Below are positions 1 through 10,587 of a stretch of 64,000 bases of DNA, one piece after another. The stretch comes from Cephalotus follicularis. Its lineage: Eukaryota > Streptophyta > Magnoliopsida > Oxalidales > Cephalotaceae. The stretch is from assembly GCA_001972305.1 (NCBI GenBank), contig BDDD01000314.1, forward strand, positions 310,001 to 374,000. The letters are read 5' to 3'. Numbering within the stretch: the stretch's first letter is position 1; the number at the start of each line of letters is the position of its first letter. The translations under genes and the position numbers were made by a program. The notes below the pieces were generated by a model, which had not been told where the DNA came from, ran no database searches, and was given only the letters and a program-made list of their open reading frames with translations.

Positions 1-149
1 GAGAGGACCCTGCTGGAGCAGCTTGGTGTTGAGAACGCTGAGTTCAAGAGGAGGGAGGATGTGCTGAAAGCCCAACTCGAGGATGTGATCAGTGTCCAGG
101 AGGGCCTCACTACTGAGAAGGACAAAGCCCTCCAAGATCTGGCCCGGGA
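1..149 (+). pseudogene. Tat antisense accessory ORF, upstream part (split by Tekay-1)
   Basis: An open frame from base 1 encodes a highly charged, Glu/Lys/Leu-rich stretch (starting ERTLLEQLG) that looks like a coiled coil. It stops abruptly at the Tekay-1 LTR. Removing Tekay-1 and one copy of the 5-bp target repeat joins it in frame to 7444. It runs opposite to the Tat gag-pol genes, which matches the antisense ORFs described in some Tat elements. I do not know its biochemical function. The start codon lies outside the window. Confidence 0.65.
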
Positions 150-1326
150 TGTCACACCCCGTATTTCCAAATCACGTACAATGGACCAGCATATGTGGTG
201 ATATCAGAATTAAGCATAAAAATAATATTCCAGCATTTCAATTAAACCATAATTAATATTTGCGGAAGCATTCGATAAGCCGGAATATAAAATAAGCCGT
301 CAGCACGCATCCTATACTACGTGCGGGTACAAAAAACAGTTATCCTTACATAAAGGAAATACAGCACAAAACAAGGTGTGAACCGTTCAATTTCAAATTA
401 CAGTGCAACATCATAAATAATCAACCTTAAATAACAATAAGAAGCTCTCCAAGCTTCAGCAGCAATCTCCCAATGTCCTGCTTAATCTGAAATTGTAGGG
501 GTTAGCAGTTGTCCTCACTTGGCTAAGTAGAATGATAATGTATGATAAGGAATATATGAATGCAACATGTATGACAGTTTATATCAAAATAACATTTAAT
601 TGAGCCAATATATAAGCAATCATGCCAAGTGGCCATAAACAATCCATATGCAAGAATACCGCACAAGGGTACAATCAATTCAACACTCACTTGGGTGTCA
701 CAGGTCGCTAACTCCTAGCACCGACTGTGCACCACCTAACTATCACCCTACGCTCCGAAGATGATAGAAAAGGTAACACTTACTACCGGCATTGGCGGGT
801 AGTTTAACAATCAATTTCTGCATTGCAGAACACTGGGGTGATACTCTGGCCAACTCCTGGCACCCAGAATCACATTCCGTAGTCAATGACAACCTCCGCC
901 ACTGATCCACGGCACTCATAGACAATCAATTCAATCAATTCAATTCGATAATATTACATATATCAATAGTATGCAATATAAAGTAGTTTTCTTTATAAAC
1001 TTTGACAATTCACTTATCGTACATCTCTTCGGAGGAAAACGATCTCACTCAATAGTGGTTTCCAATTTGGGAAACAAAACAGTAGGTACCTCTCATATAG
1101 GAGGAAAATCAATAATTCATTTGGCAATAATCATTCACTTGAAAATGATAGTTTATATCATAAATTGGGTACATAGCCCCTAGTTGGTTTCAATCATTGA
1201 AATATAAGTGGTAGTGATGTTAAATAACATCAAACAGGATATACTATGTGATGGTAGCATATACAATTCAATAACAGTATCAATCAGTAGCAATTAAATC
1301 AATGTTATGCAATTCTACCCAGAACC
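150..1326 (-). repeat. Tekay-1 3' LTR, truncated
   Basis: Nearly identical to 4884-6060. It begins tgtcacacccc, the plus-strand view of the LTR 3' end. Similarity to the other LTR stops at about 1326, where integrase coding sequence begins. Open frames in this LTR (743-925, 971-1183) recur in the other copy and show no coding character. Confidence 0.93.
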
Positions 1327-3709
1327 TGACAGGTCAAACATCGTGCTACATATTCTGCAATCTCTCTCTTCATACCGCTCCACCAGTAATTCTTCTTCAG
1401 GTCGTGCCACATCTTGGAACTTCCTGGGTGAACACTGTATCTCGATTTATGAGCTTGTTGTAGTAATTCATTCTTGATACTCTCGTCATCCGGAACACAT
1501 ATCCTCCCTCGGAACCTCAGTATGCCATCAGTATGTACAGAGAACTCAGAATCAGTGTCTAGGTTCTCACAAATACTCCACAATTCACTATCACTATACT
1601 GAGCAGTCAAAATACACTCGAGAAGTTCCGGTTGTGCTCTCATACTTGCCACAATCACTCCTCGGGAAACCATGAACGGATTCCAACTCTGAAATTCTTC
1701 CAATAGCTTCCACTGTGAAATCATAGCTCCAGCAATCACCGCTTTGCGACTTAGTGCATCAGCCACTACATTCGCCTTTCCCGGGTAGTATTGAATATTG
1801 CAGTTGTAATCATTGAAGAATTCCACCCATCACCTCTGTCTCATGTTGATCTCTTTCTGGGAAAACAAATACTTCAAGCTCTTATGGTCAGTGAAGATTT
1901 CAAACTGAGCACCGTAGAGATAGTGCCTCCATTTCTGCAAAGCAAACACTATGGCTGCCAACTCAAGATCGTGTACGGGATAATTTTCCTCGTACGGTTT
2001 TAACTTCCTCGATGAGTATGCAATTACCCTGCCATGTTGCATCAGAACGCATCCCAAACCTTTCCCAGAAGCATCTGTGTAAACAGTAAATCCGTCATTA
2101 CCTTCCGGTAATGCCAACACTGGAGCCGAAATCAACCGACTCTTTAACTCTTGGAAACTCGCTTCACAGGAATCATCCCACAGAAAACTGGACTTCTTCT
2201 GAGTCAACTATGTCAGTGGTGTAGCAAGTTTTGAGAATTCCTTGATGAATCTCCGATAATAGCCAGCCAATCCCAAGAAACTACGATCCTTCGTCACGTT
2301 CTTCGGTTGGGGCCAATCAACAATGCTTTCAATCTTCGCAGGGTCCACTGACAATCCTTCAGTCGATACTATGTGACCAAGGAACGTCACATGATCCAGC
2401 CAGAATTCACACTTGCTAAATTTGGCATACAGCTGTTCCTTCCGTAGTGTCTGCAGTACAATTCTCAAGTGCTGCATGTGTTCCTCAGTGCTTTTTGAGT
2501 AGATCAGGATGTCATCTAAGAATATGACGACAAACTGGTCCAGATAAGGTCGGAACACTTGGTTCATTAAACACATAAAGGCTGCAGGAGCATTAGTCAA
2601 ACCAAACGGCAGTATAAAAAATTCATAATGCCCATATCTGGTTCGAAATGCGGTTTTCTCCACATCACCTTCTCTGATCCTCAACTGATGGTAACCTATT
2701 ATTAGGTCAAGTTTGGAGTATACAGTTGAGCCTTGCAATTGATCGAACAACTCCTCAATATATGGTAGAGGATACTTGTTCTTTATCGTCACTTGATTAA
2801 GTAGCCTGTAATCAATGCATAGCCGCAGCGATCCATCCTTCTTCTTCACAAACAGAACCGGTGTGCCCCACGGTGATACACTCGGTCTGATAAAACCCTT
2901 GTCAAGATAATCTTGTAGTTGAACTTTTAACTCCTTTAGTTCAGCAGGAGCCATCCGGTATGGTGCCCTGGATATAGGAGCCGTTCCAGGCAATAACTCA
3001 ATGCTGAACTCGATATCTCTCTCCGATGGCAAAGAAGTGAGTTCATCTGGAAATACATCAGAAAATTCACATACAACAGGCACTTGTTCAATATTAGGCG
3101 TACCTTTCGTATGATCAATCACATACGCCAAGTAGCCTTCGCATCCTTGTTCGAGATATTTCTGTGCTCGTTTATATGAAATGATCGGAGTAGCAACATT
3201 CTTCTCTCCGATAAACTTGCACTCAGTCCCATCTTGCAGGAAAAAGGTCGTCATCTTGTTGTAGCAATCCACACAAGCATGATGAGCATACAGACAATCC
3301 ATCCCCAAGATTACATCAAAATCTCGGATAGGTAATACTATCAAGTCAGCGGATAGTTCAATCCCAGCTATCACGATTTCACAGTCTTTCATAACTGTAT
3401 CAGATAGAAGACAAGTACCCGCAGGAGTACTCACTTCCAAAACATATGATAGTCTAGTAGTAACACCATGCAATTTGCGAGCAAATTCAGATGCAATGAA
3501 TGAATGCGTCGCACCAGGATCAATCAATAGATGAGCTAAAATGCCAGATATATAGATAGTACCTCCCACAACAGTAGTAGATTCTGGCACATCATCTTTA
3601 GATAAGGTATAGACCATACCTTTCATGATCCCCTTTCCGGTGTCTCTCCGCGGTTGAGCCGCCGCAGCACTACCACTAGCACCAGCAACCCCTTGTTGGC
3701 CACGCACTT
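1327..3709 (-). pseudogene. Tekay-1 pol: protease, RT, RNase H, integrase zinc finger only
   Basis: The pol part of the Tekay-1 polyprotein. The protease motif reads [11 protein letters not shown], with Pro (codon at 3516-3518) where DSG or DTG is expected, so the protease is probably inactive. Reverse transcriptase follows, with [12 protein letters not shown] and the catalytic FLDDILIYS (Asp pair near 2511-2516). RNase H shows TDASGKGLG and [10 protein letters not shown]. The integrase HHCC finger (HKSRYSVHPG to CLTCQ) is the last recognisable part before the deletion. In-frame stops lie at 2208-2210 (a Lys position) and 1827-1829 (an Arg CGA position). The frame is otherwise continuous. The missing integrase core rules out autonomous integration. 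Confidence 0.92.
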
Positions 3710-4775
3710 GATCCTTCAACATTGGGCAATTTTTCAGTATGTGATCCTGTGAGCCACACTTCAAGCACTTTCCCATCTTCTTCCAACATTCTGATTCATC
3801 ATGATTCGGACGACCGCAAAAAGTACATCCTTCAGAGTTCTGTTGGTCACTTCGGTTAGGAGTTCTTGATCGGAAATTGTTGCGCCGAAAACCTCCTTGA
3901 TTCTTGTTTCCAGACTTTGCAGAACCAGCAGGTTTGTTACTACCCTGTCCTTGTGACTGTGCTGGTCTCGATTGAGTACGAGACCGCTCTATCTTTCTGT
4001 CATTTGCATCAGCTTCCAGAATTCTAGCTCTCTCAGCAATATCTACAAAAGATGTTAACTGCAACAATAATAACTTAGATCGGATATCTGGACGAAGGCC
4101 TTTCAGAAACCTTCAGATCTTTCTGGATTCACCCTCTACAAGATAGGGCGTGTGCCGAGCTAACTCCACAAAACGGGTCTGGTACTGAGCTACCGTCATA
4201 TCACCTTGACGTAGCTCCATCAATTCCATCTCTATCCTGTCTCTCTCCATCTGTGGAACATAAGCTGCAGAGAACTCTGATTGAAATTGGTCCCAAGTTC
4301 TGTCCAGATTTAAAGATTCCCACTTTGCTTCAACCATTTCCCACCAATGAGTAGCTTCACCCCAGAGGCAGTACACATCAAAGGTAATCTTTTGTTCATC
4401 GGTACATCTCAAGGCGTCAAATATCCTCTCCATGTCCCTCAACCATCGCTCAGCTATGTTGGCATCCAACTCTCCCAGGAATGTAGGAGGATTCTGTTTC
4501 ATGAACCGCTCCAGGTCTCTGCCAAAATCACCAGCGTGGTTGACTTCCGGAACACACTGTCAGGCTTAAGTAGCCTCATACATCTGTCTCATCTGTTCCA
4601 TGTGAGCAGCATTGGCTTGGATCTGCTGTTGGAAAAGATCAGCCATGCACTCGAAGTTACTCCTCTCATCGTGTACTGGAGGGACATTCTCTTCCGGGGC
4701 ATTCTCGTGAACAGGCGGGGCATTGATTTCCTCGTTAGTTCTACGCCTTCCACGTCTACCTCTCCTTCGATCCAT
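3710..4775 (-). pseudogene. Tekay-1 gag
   Basis: The capsid/nucleocapsid precursor of Tekay-1. The most likely start is the ATG at 4775, giving the basic MDRRRGRRGRRR, as in Tekay-2; an in-frame ATG also lies upstream at 4820. The retrotransposon Gag domain is recognisable ([31 protein letters not shown]). Two CCHC knuckles follow near 3725-3825 ([14 protein letters not shown] and [14 protein letters not shown]). In-frame stops occur at 4566-4568 (TAA), 4560-4562 (TGA) and 4113-4115 (TGA, at an Arg position by comparison with Tekay-2). It could not make full-length Gag. Confidence 0.88.
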
Positions 4776-4868
4776 TCTGTTTCCTACATGGAATGACAAA
4801 ATCATTAGGAAACAATTCACTTAATTTATTTCCGAGAAACTTATCCCAGCTTAGCATATATGGAATAT

Positions 4869-4880
4869 GCTCTGATACCA
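4869..4880 (-). promoter_or_regulatory. Tekay-1 primer-binding site (initiator Met tRNA)
   Basis: The minus strand reads TGGTATCAGAGC, complementary to the 3' end of plant initiator methionine tRNA. It starts three bases inside the 5' LTR boundary at 4884. It fixes the element's orientation and the LTR edge. Confidence 0.93.
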
Positions 4881-6057
4881 TGCTGTCACACCCCGTATTT
4901 CCAAATCACGTACAATGGACCAGCATATGTGGTGATATCAGAATTAAGCATAAAAATAATATTCCAGCATTTCAATTAAACCATAATTAATATTTGCGGA
5001 AGCATTCGATAAGCCGGAATATAAAATAAGCCGTCCGCACGCATCCCATACCACGTGCGGGTACAAACAACAGTTATCCTTACATAAAGGAAATACAGCA
5101 CAAAACGAGGTGTGAACCGTTCAATTTCAAATTACAGTACAACATCATAAATAATCAACCTTAAATAACAATAAGAAGCTCTCCAAGCTTCAGCAGCAAT
5201 CTCCCAATGTCCTGCTTAATCTGAAATTGTAGGGGTTAGCGGTTGTCCTCACTTGGCTAAGTAGAATGATAATGTATGATAAGGAATATATGAATGCAAC
5301 ATGTATGACAGTTTATATCAAAATAACATTTAATTGAGCCAATATATAAGCAATCATGCCAAGTGGCCATAAACAATCCATATGCAAGAATACCGCACAA
5401 GGGTACAATCAATTCAACACTCACTTGGGTGTCACAGGTCGCTAACTCCTAGCACCGACTGTGCACCACCTAACTATCACCCTACGCTCCGAAGATGATA
5501 GAAAAGGTAACACTTACTACCGGCATTGGCGGGTAGTTTAACAATCAATTTCTGCATTGCAGAACACTGGGGTGATACTCTGGCCAACTCCTGGCACCCA
5601 GAATCACATTCCGTAGTCAATGACAACCTCCGCCACTGATCCACGGCACTCATAGACAATCAATTCAATCAATTCAATTCGATAATATTACATATATCAA
5701 TAGTATGCAATATAAAGTAGTTTTCTTTATAAACTTTGACAATTCACTTATCGTACATCTCTTCGGAGGAAAACGATCTCACTCAATAGTGGTTTCCAAT
5801 TTGGGAAACAAAACAGTAGGTACCTCTCATATAGGAGGAAAATCAATAATTCATTTGGCAATAATCATTCACTTGAAAATGATAGTTTATATCATAAATT
5901 GGGTACATAGCCCCTAGTTGGTTTCAATCATTGAAATACAAGTGGTAGTGATGTTAAATAACATCAAACAGTATATACTATGTGATGGTAGCATATACAA
6001 TTCAATAACAGTATCAATCAGTAGCAATTAAATCAATGTTATGCAATTCTACCCAGA

Positions 6058-6180
6058 ACAGTCGGCTGCCCTCAAGAACCAGTCGACTGTTGGGTTGTGT
6101 AGTCGACTGCATTGCCTTGGCAGTCGACTGGATAGGTTGAGTAGTCGACTGCCAAGGGTGGCAGTCGATTGCCTCTGCCC
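6058..6180. repeat. CAGTCGACTG motif cluster in Tekay-1 LTR, inner
   Basis: Several copies of CAGTCGACTG or CAGTCGGCTG variants occur on both strands at spacings of about 20 to 25 bp. CAGTCGACTG is its own reverse complement. The truncated 3' LTR ends just where this cluster begins. Confidence 0.85.
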
Positions 6181-7185
6181 AGAAATGCAGACAGTGGCAT
6201 GTCATGCAATGCCAACTCAATTTCCAATCAATTCAATACATGTAATTATGCAGAAAATATCCATACATAATATGCATACTCATATCTTCCATGACATATC
6301 ATTACCCCTACCTCAAATCGCTATCCCAAGATCAATTGAGTTTGATCTTTCTATTTGAGTTCCAAGTCACTTTCACCAATTACTCTTTCAATTTCCAGCA
6401 GAACCAATCTATGCATGTTTGTTTATGAATACATGCATCAATATCAGTAGGTTTCAATGATTCTAATAGTGGTTTAATCATTAATCCATTTAAGTCTTAA
6501 CTTTCCTCTTACCATTCTATCACTTTCTTCTTTGAATTCTATACCAATATCATTAAATCTCGGTTTCATTGATCTTAACTTATTTGACAGTAGGTATATG
6601 TATACTTAGGAACCATAAGCATATATCCTATCACTAACAACAATTAATTCCATTCTAAAGACTATATCACCAATTCCACTTGATCCCATTACTACTTTCC
6701 ATTTCAATTCAAGAAGTTATTGATTTCTAATCCATTAACAGGAGATATTCTACATTCACCTAGTCATTTAATCATCATAATTACATAGAATTTCGGATTG
6801 AGAACTTACCAAGTGATCAAAGCTTCAAGGGATCCTTCTTTGAGTTCTCCAATCCTACCAATGCAAGCCTTCAATGATTCCTCACTTCACTTAGTGTTTC
6901 TAACACTCAAAACCATTCAATCAGCTGATCTAAGTCTCAAGGCTTATAATTTAGTCAGATTCCTACCTACTCAAATACACTCACATTTTTCTTTCTTTCT
7001 TTCCACCTCATGCATTGTCCTCTCTTCACCTTTCTCTCATTAATTATTAATTTGTAGGTTTTAGATCTGCAGAGAACATGCAAACATTCCCCTTTTGCAT
7101 GTTCTGGCAGGTGGTGGACGCATGTGCCCATACCTACCAATCATTCTTGTCCCTGCACATGCTAGGCATCTGTCCTGGAGCAATC

Positions 7186-7262
7186 CAGTCGACTGGATAT
7201 AGTGGGCAGTCGACTGCCTTCTTCACGTGGCAAACAGCCGACTGTTGACCTGTGACAGTCGG
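7186..7262. repeat. CAGTCGACTG motif cluster in Tekay-1 LTR, near its 5' end
   Basis: Four related copies lie 176-252 bp inside the element-strand start of the LTR, probably in U3. The Tekay solo LTR has a matching cluster at the same distance from its start. Confidence 0.8.
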
Positions 7263-7443
7263 TTGTTTGGGTTAGATTAGGGTTTCCAAGTCTTGATACT
7301 TCTCCAATTGAACATCCAATCAACCCTAGCAATTACCAATCATAAAAATTGATACAATTGGACAAATAACTCAATTAAAATGTATATTTTATTTCAAAAT
7401 TAGATCAATATACATCAATTGAAGTTGCGGTTATTACACGAGA

Positions 7444-8189
7444 GAAGAGGATAAGGCAGGCTGTTGTCGAGAAGATCGCTCTTCTCGAAGAAAAGGTGAG
7501 ACCTGCAGCGGCCAGTTTGCCGAATACAAGGACCTCGAGAGGGTACGGACCAGAGCTGCCGAGGAGAGGGTTGTCCTTGACTTCAAGGCCTCCTCAGAGT
7601 TTCAGGAGGCTATGGGCAGGGCCGTGGACAATTTCCAGGCTTCGGCGGGGTTTGAAGAGGCCATGGCCAGGGTTGTGGACAACTTCCGGGCTTCTGCAGA
7701 GTTTGAATAAGCCATGACCAGGGTTGTTGACAACTTCAGGGCCTCAGAGGACCTCAGTAAAGAGGTCTTTAAGAAGTCTTCAATCCTGTTTCGGCGGGGG
7801 TTTTACTCCTATCGAAATATGGTGGAGTTTCACCCTGAGCTCCCCTTGGAGTCTATCATCTACGGGCCTCAGGTGAATGATTATGACTTCATCCCCGATG
7901 GCATCGATGAAGCCGAGGAGAGGGCCTTCCATGCTGCGGACGAGGGTCAGGACCCAGCCTGGGACCCTGAGTGGGCGTCTGAGGGGTGCGATGTTGTAAT
8001 GTTCCTTGGAGCTACCGGGGAGCTTGACGCTGATCCCCGAGATGTAGAACCCCTCTCTACTGTCCTCGCTGAAACCTCTGGCTCGTGGCCGCAGATTCTC
8101 CTCCTTTGCTAGCAGACCCAACTCCCCAAGATCCTCCTCCTCCTCCCGTCGTGCATGACATCCCTTCAGGGGATGAAGACTTAGAGTAG
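7444..8189 (+). pseudogene. Tat antisense accessory ORF, downstream part
   Basis: Continues the charged coiled-coil protein after Tekay-1. An internal repeat of about 20 residues occurs two to three times (variants of VDNFRASAEFE). A globular part follows (RRGFYSYRNMVEFHPELP, near 7790-7845), then an acidic Asp/Glu-rich segment and a proline-rich tail ending SGDEDLE at a TAG (8187-8189). The frame is broken by a shift near 7505, a TAA at 7708-7710 and another shift near 8085-8105. Gag-associated or gypsy-linked plant proteins often have this coiled-coil then acidic-tail layout. The function is not known to me, and the strand is opposite to Tat gag-pol. Confidence 0.7.
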
Positions 8190-8247
8190 ATGCTCTGTTT
8201 GCCTTGTAATTTTTCTTTTCTTTCACTCTGTAACCCTTTTGATGATT

Positions 8248-8253
8248 AATAAA
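8248..8253 (+). terminator. AATAAA polyadenylation signal of the antisense ORF
   Basis: A canonical AATAAA on the plus strand, 59 bp after the antisense ORF stop. It supports a separate antisense transcript rather than chance openness. Confidence 0.5.
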
Positions 8254-9629
8254 ATGAAGTATTTTTGCACCTCACTTGTGTATGCTTTATTTCTTTGCTT
8301 TGAGATACTATAAAGTACTCATGAAGTACCTTACTTTTTGACCCCGGGTTCTACTTGAGTTGCACGCTATGCTTGAGCTCTTCCCGGGCATTCACTATTC
8401 CCTTAGGACAATTGAATGTAAATAAAAGAACAATCTTCATGCTTAACCACCTAAGCTATGTAGTCCCCTTAGAACACCTTACTTCAAAGGCGCTTAGGCG
8501 AAGAGACTTAGTCTTTACGAGTTTTGTTGTGTTCGTAGACTAAGTTTTTGGTCTGCCCGGGCAAGTTCCTATGGGTTTGCCGAGCAGGATATCGTCTGGT
8601 TCAGCATGTTGTGGACCATGTCATCTGAGCTTGCAGTCCTCGTCGGGACACTTGTATTAAAGTGCTCAGTCCAACGAACTTGATCGTTGCGAGTTCCCAT
8701 GGATTCGCCTCTCAAGACACGACTTTAGGTCTGGTCGAACAAGTTCCCATGGTATTGCCGACCAGAGTGTGCTCCCTGGGGAGTCTTATTGCTTCCTTGG
8801 AAGTCTTTATGTGCTCCCCTGGAGGAGGCTTTGTTGAATGCTCCCCTGGAGGAGTCTTTATGTAATGCCCCTGGGGGGTCTTTTTGTGATGCCCCCTGGG
8901 GGGTCTTTTTGGTGCTCCCCTGGGGGAGGCTTTGTTGAGTGCTCCCCTGGAGGAGTCTTTTTGTTGCTGGTTAGTTAGACCTTAGGTTGGCTTCGCAGCT
9001 TGGGTTGATTGACCCTAAGCTGAGGTCAGGTGGCGTCCCCGGATGTTTGTCCCCGGGCATGCTCGCAGCGTTAAGGGAGAGTAAGAAGTTTTCCTTTGTT
9101 TTGCCCGTCCTCCCGACCTCGGACCAGCTCGGTCCCTGAGGATGTTTTGTCAAGTGAGCCCTGGTGGATCCCTTGGGTAGCTGGCCGGGGTGAGATTCCA
9201 TCTCCTTAGTGTTAGTTGAGTGTTTGGGGGACCTCGGGTGGTTGTCCTTTGCTTGGCGTTACTTTTTCGGTTTGCCCCCTAGGGGGTCTTTTTGAATTGC
9301 CCCCTAGGGGGTCTTTTTGGTGCTCCCCTGGGGGAGGCTTTATTGCTCCCCTGGTGGGGAGACTTTTTGGTGCTCCCTTGGTAGGGAGACTTTTTGGTGC
9401 TCCCCTTGGGGAGGCTTTATTGCTCCCCTGGTGGGGAGACTTTTTGGTGCTCCACTGGTGGGGAGGCTTTTTGGTGCTTTGAGGGAGTTGATCGGCGGCT
9501 GTTCAGAGGTTTAAGGACATGAATATTGGTCCTCCGGTCCCTTGCAAACTTGGAACTATGATCTTGAACAAGTATTTTGAAAAAAATTCAACTTTATTGC
9601 TATCTTGAATTTGTACAAGTTACACCTAC
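8254..9629. other. Tat 3' noncoding region
   Basis: Lies between the end of pol (stop at 9630-9632, minus strand) and the antisense ORF. It is GC-richer than the surrounding host DNA and contains a C/G-rich tandem repeat block. Plus-strand open frames at 8662-8865, 9216-9482 and 9317-9514 are products of that repeat. I see no gene here. Confidence 0.65.
8806..9480. repeat. Degenerate tandem repeats built on tgctcccctggggg-aggcttttt
   Basis: Units of about 24-36 bp made of a CCCC(T/A)GGGG-type dyad followed by a ctttttggtgctc spacer recur at 8806-8965 and again at 9262-9478. They vary in copy and spacing. Each CCCCTGGGG core can pair with itself as a short hairpin. Confidence 0.8.
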
Positions 9630-10587
9630 TCACTGATAGTATTTTCTCAAATGCTCGGCATTCCAATCTCTGGCAATCTCTCTTCCCCCAAGAGTTTCAA
9701 GTTTGAATGTTCCTGAGCGGAGCACTCTCTTTGATCTTGTATGTTCCTTCCCAGGCGGGGGCTAATTTTCCTCTGGTACCGGTTGGATCAGCAATAGCTG
9801 AGTTGCGTAGGACTAAATCTCCTTGTCTTAGTGGTCTGGGGCTTACCCTTTTGTTATAATAACGGCTCACCCTCTGCTGGTAGGCTGCAACTCTGATGAC
9901 GGCCTTATCTCTAAGCTCTTCGACTAGATCAAGGAAGCATCTAAGTCCTTCTTCATTGTTCTCTTCAGTAAAATGGACAACCCTTGGTGATTGCACACCA
10001 ATCTCCACCGGTATCATAGCCTCAGCTCTGAAACAAAGACTGTATGGGAACTCACCAGTCGTGGTCTGAGGAGTGGTTCTATATGCCCATAATACACTTG
10101 GTAGCTCCTCTGTCCATCTTCCTTTGCTGTCTTCAAGGCGTTTCTTCAAGCCCGAGATGATTTCTCTATTTATCACCTCTGCTTGACCATTGCTCTGGGG
10201 GTAGGCTACTGAGGCGAGCCTATGCTCTATTCTCCACTCTTTGCAAAAGTCACGGAAGGCCTGACAGTCGAACTGTTTTCCATTATCTGAGACTATTATC
10301 CTCGGGACTCCAAATATACAGATGATGGCCTTCCATACAAAGCTTTCTGTGTTCTTCTCTGTAATTGTGACCAGGGGTTCTGCTTATACCCATTTGGTAA
10401 AATAGTCCACTGCTACAATGAGAAACTTCCTCTAGCCTGTAGCCATAGGTAGTGGTCCAACAAAGTCCATTCCCCATTGTGCAAAGGGCTAGGGGGCCAT
10501 GATAGACATCAGAGGTTGAGAGGGTCGCCTGCTTATATTTGTGTTCCTCTGGCACTTGTCACATTTCCTTACCAAATATATAACATC
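9630..10587 (-). pseudogene. Tat integrase
   Basis: The integrase part of Tat pol, which would insert cDNA into the genome. The catalytic triad is visible in three steps: WGMDFVGPLP (first Asp), IIVSDNGKQF (second Asp) and YPQSNGQAEVINREI (Glu). The downstream segment shows LWAYRTTPQTTTGE and a C-terminal WEGTYKI then GTFKLETLGGRE. The last codon is followed by TGA at 9630-9632. Three or more in-frame stops lie between 10380 and 10590, and a frameshift near 9710 separates the last 25 or so residues. The N-terminal HHCC finger begins before 10588 in the preceding block. Confidence 0.85.

Larger units (their letters stand above)
150..7438 (-). mobile_element. Tekay-1: Ty3/gypsy chromovirus, 3'-deleted
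   Basis: A minus-strand Tekay/Del-type element inserted in the Tat antisense ORF. Its ends are TG...CA and it is flanked by near-identical 5-bp repeats, cggga (145-149) and cgaga (7439-7443). The 5' LTR (4884-7438) is complete. The 3' LTR keeps only its distal 1.18 kb (150-1326). An internal deletion removed the integrase catalytic core, the polypurine tract and the proximal half of the 3' LTR, joining the integrase zinc-finger codons directly to the LTR at about 1327. Gag-pol is one continuous frame with at least six nonsense codons. By eye the shared LTR parts differ at only about nine positions, suggesting a recent insertion. Confidence 0.93.
4884..7438 (-). repeat. Tekay-1 5' LTR (2555 bp)
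   Basis: Complete LTR. The plus strand runs from tgtcacacccc to cggttattaca; on the element strand it starts TGTAATAACC and ends GGGGTGTGACA. It carries two clusters of the palindromic CAGTCGACTG-type motif. Long open frames here (6014-6220 minus, 6041-6358 plus) cross that motif array and are not genes. The Tekay solo LTR at 59333-61236 is clearly related. Confidence 0.92.

Noticed and set aside
4869..4880. tgctctgatacca copies as tRNA gene fragments
   Set aside because: Each lies directly at an LTR edge and only the last 12 bases match, so they are primer-binding sites. No full tRNA gene was seen.
6014..6358. Open frames across the Tekay-1 LTR
   Set aside because: They follow the palindromic CAGTCGACTG array, which is open on both strands by composition.
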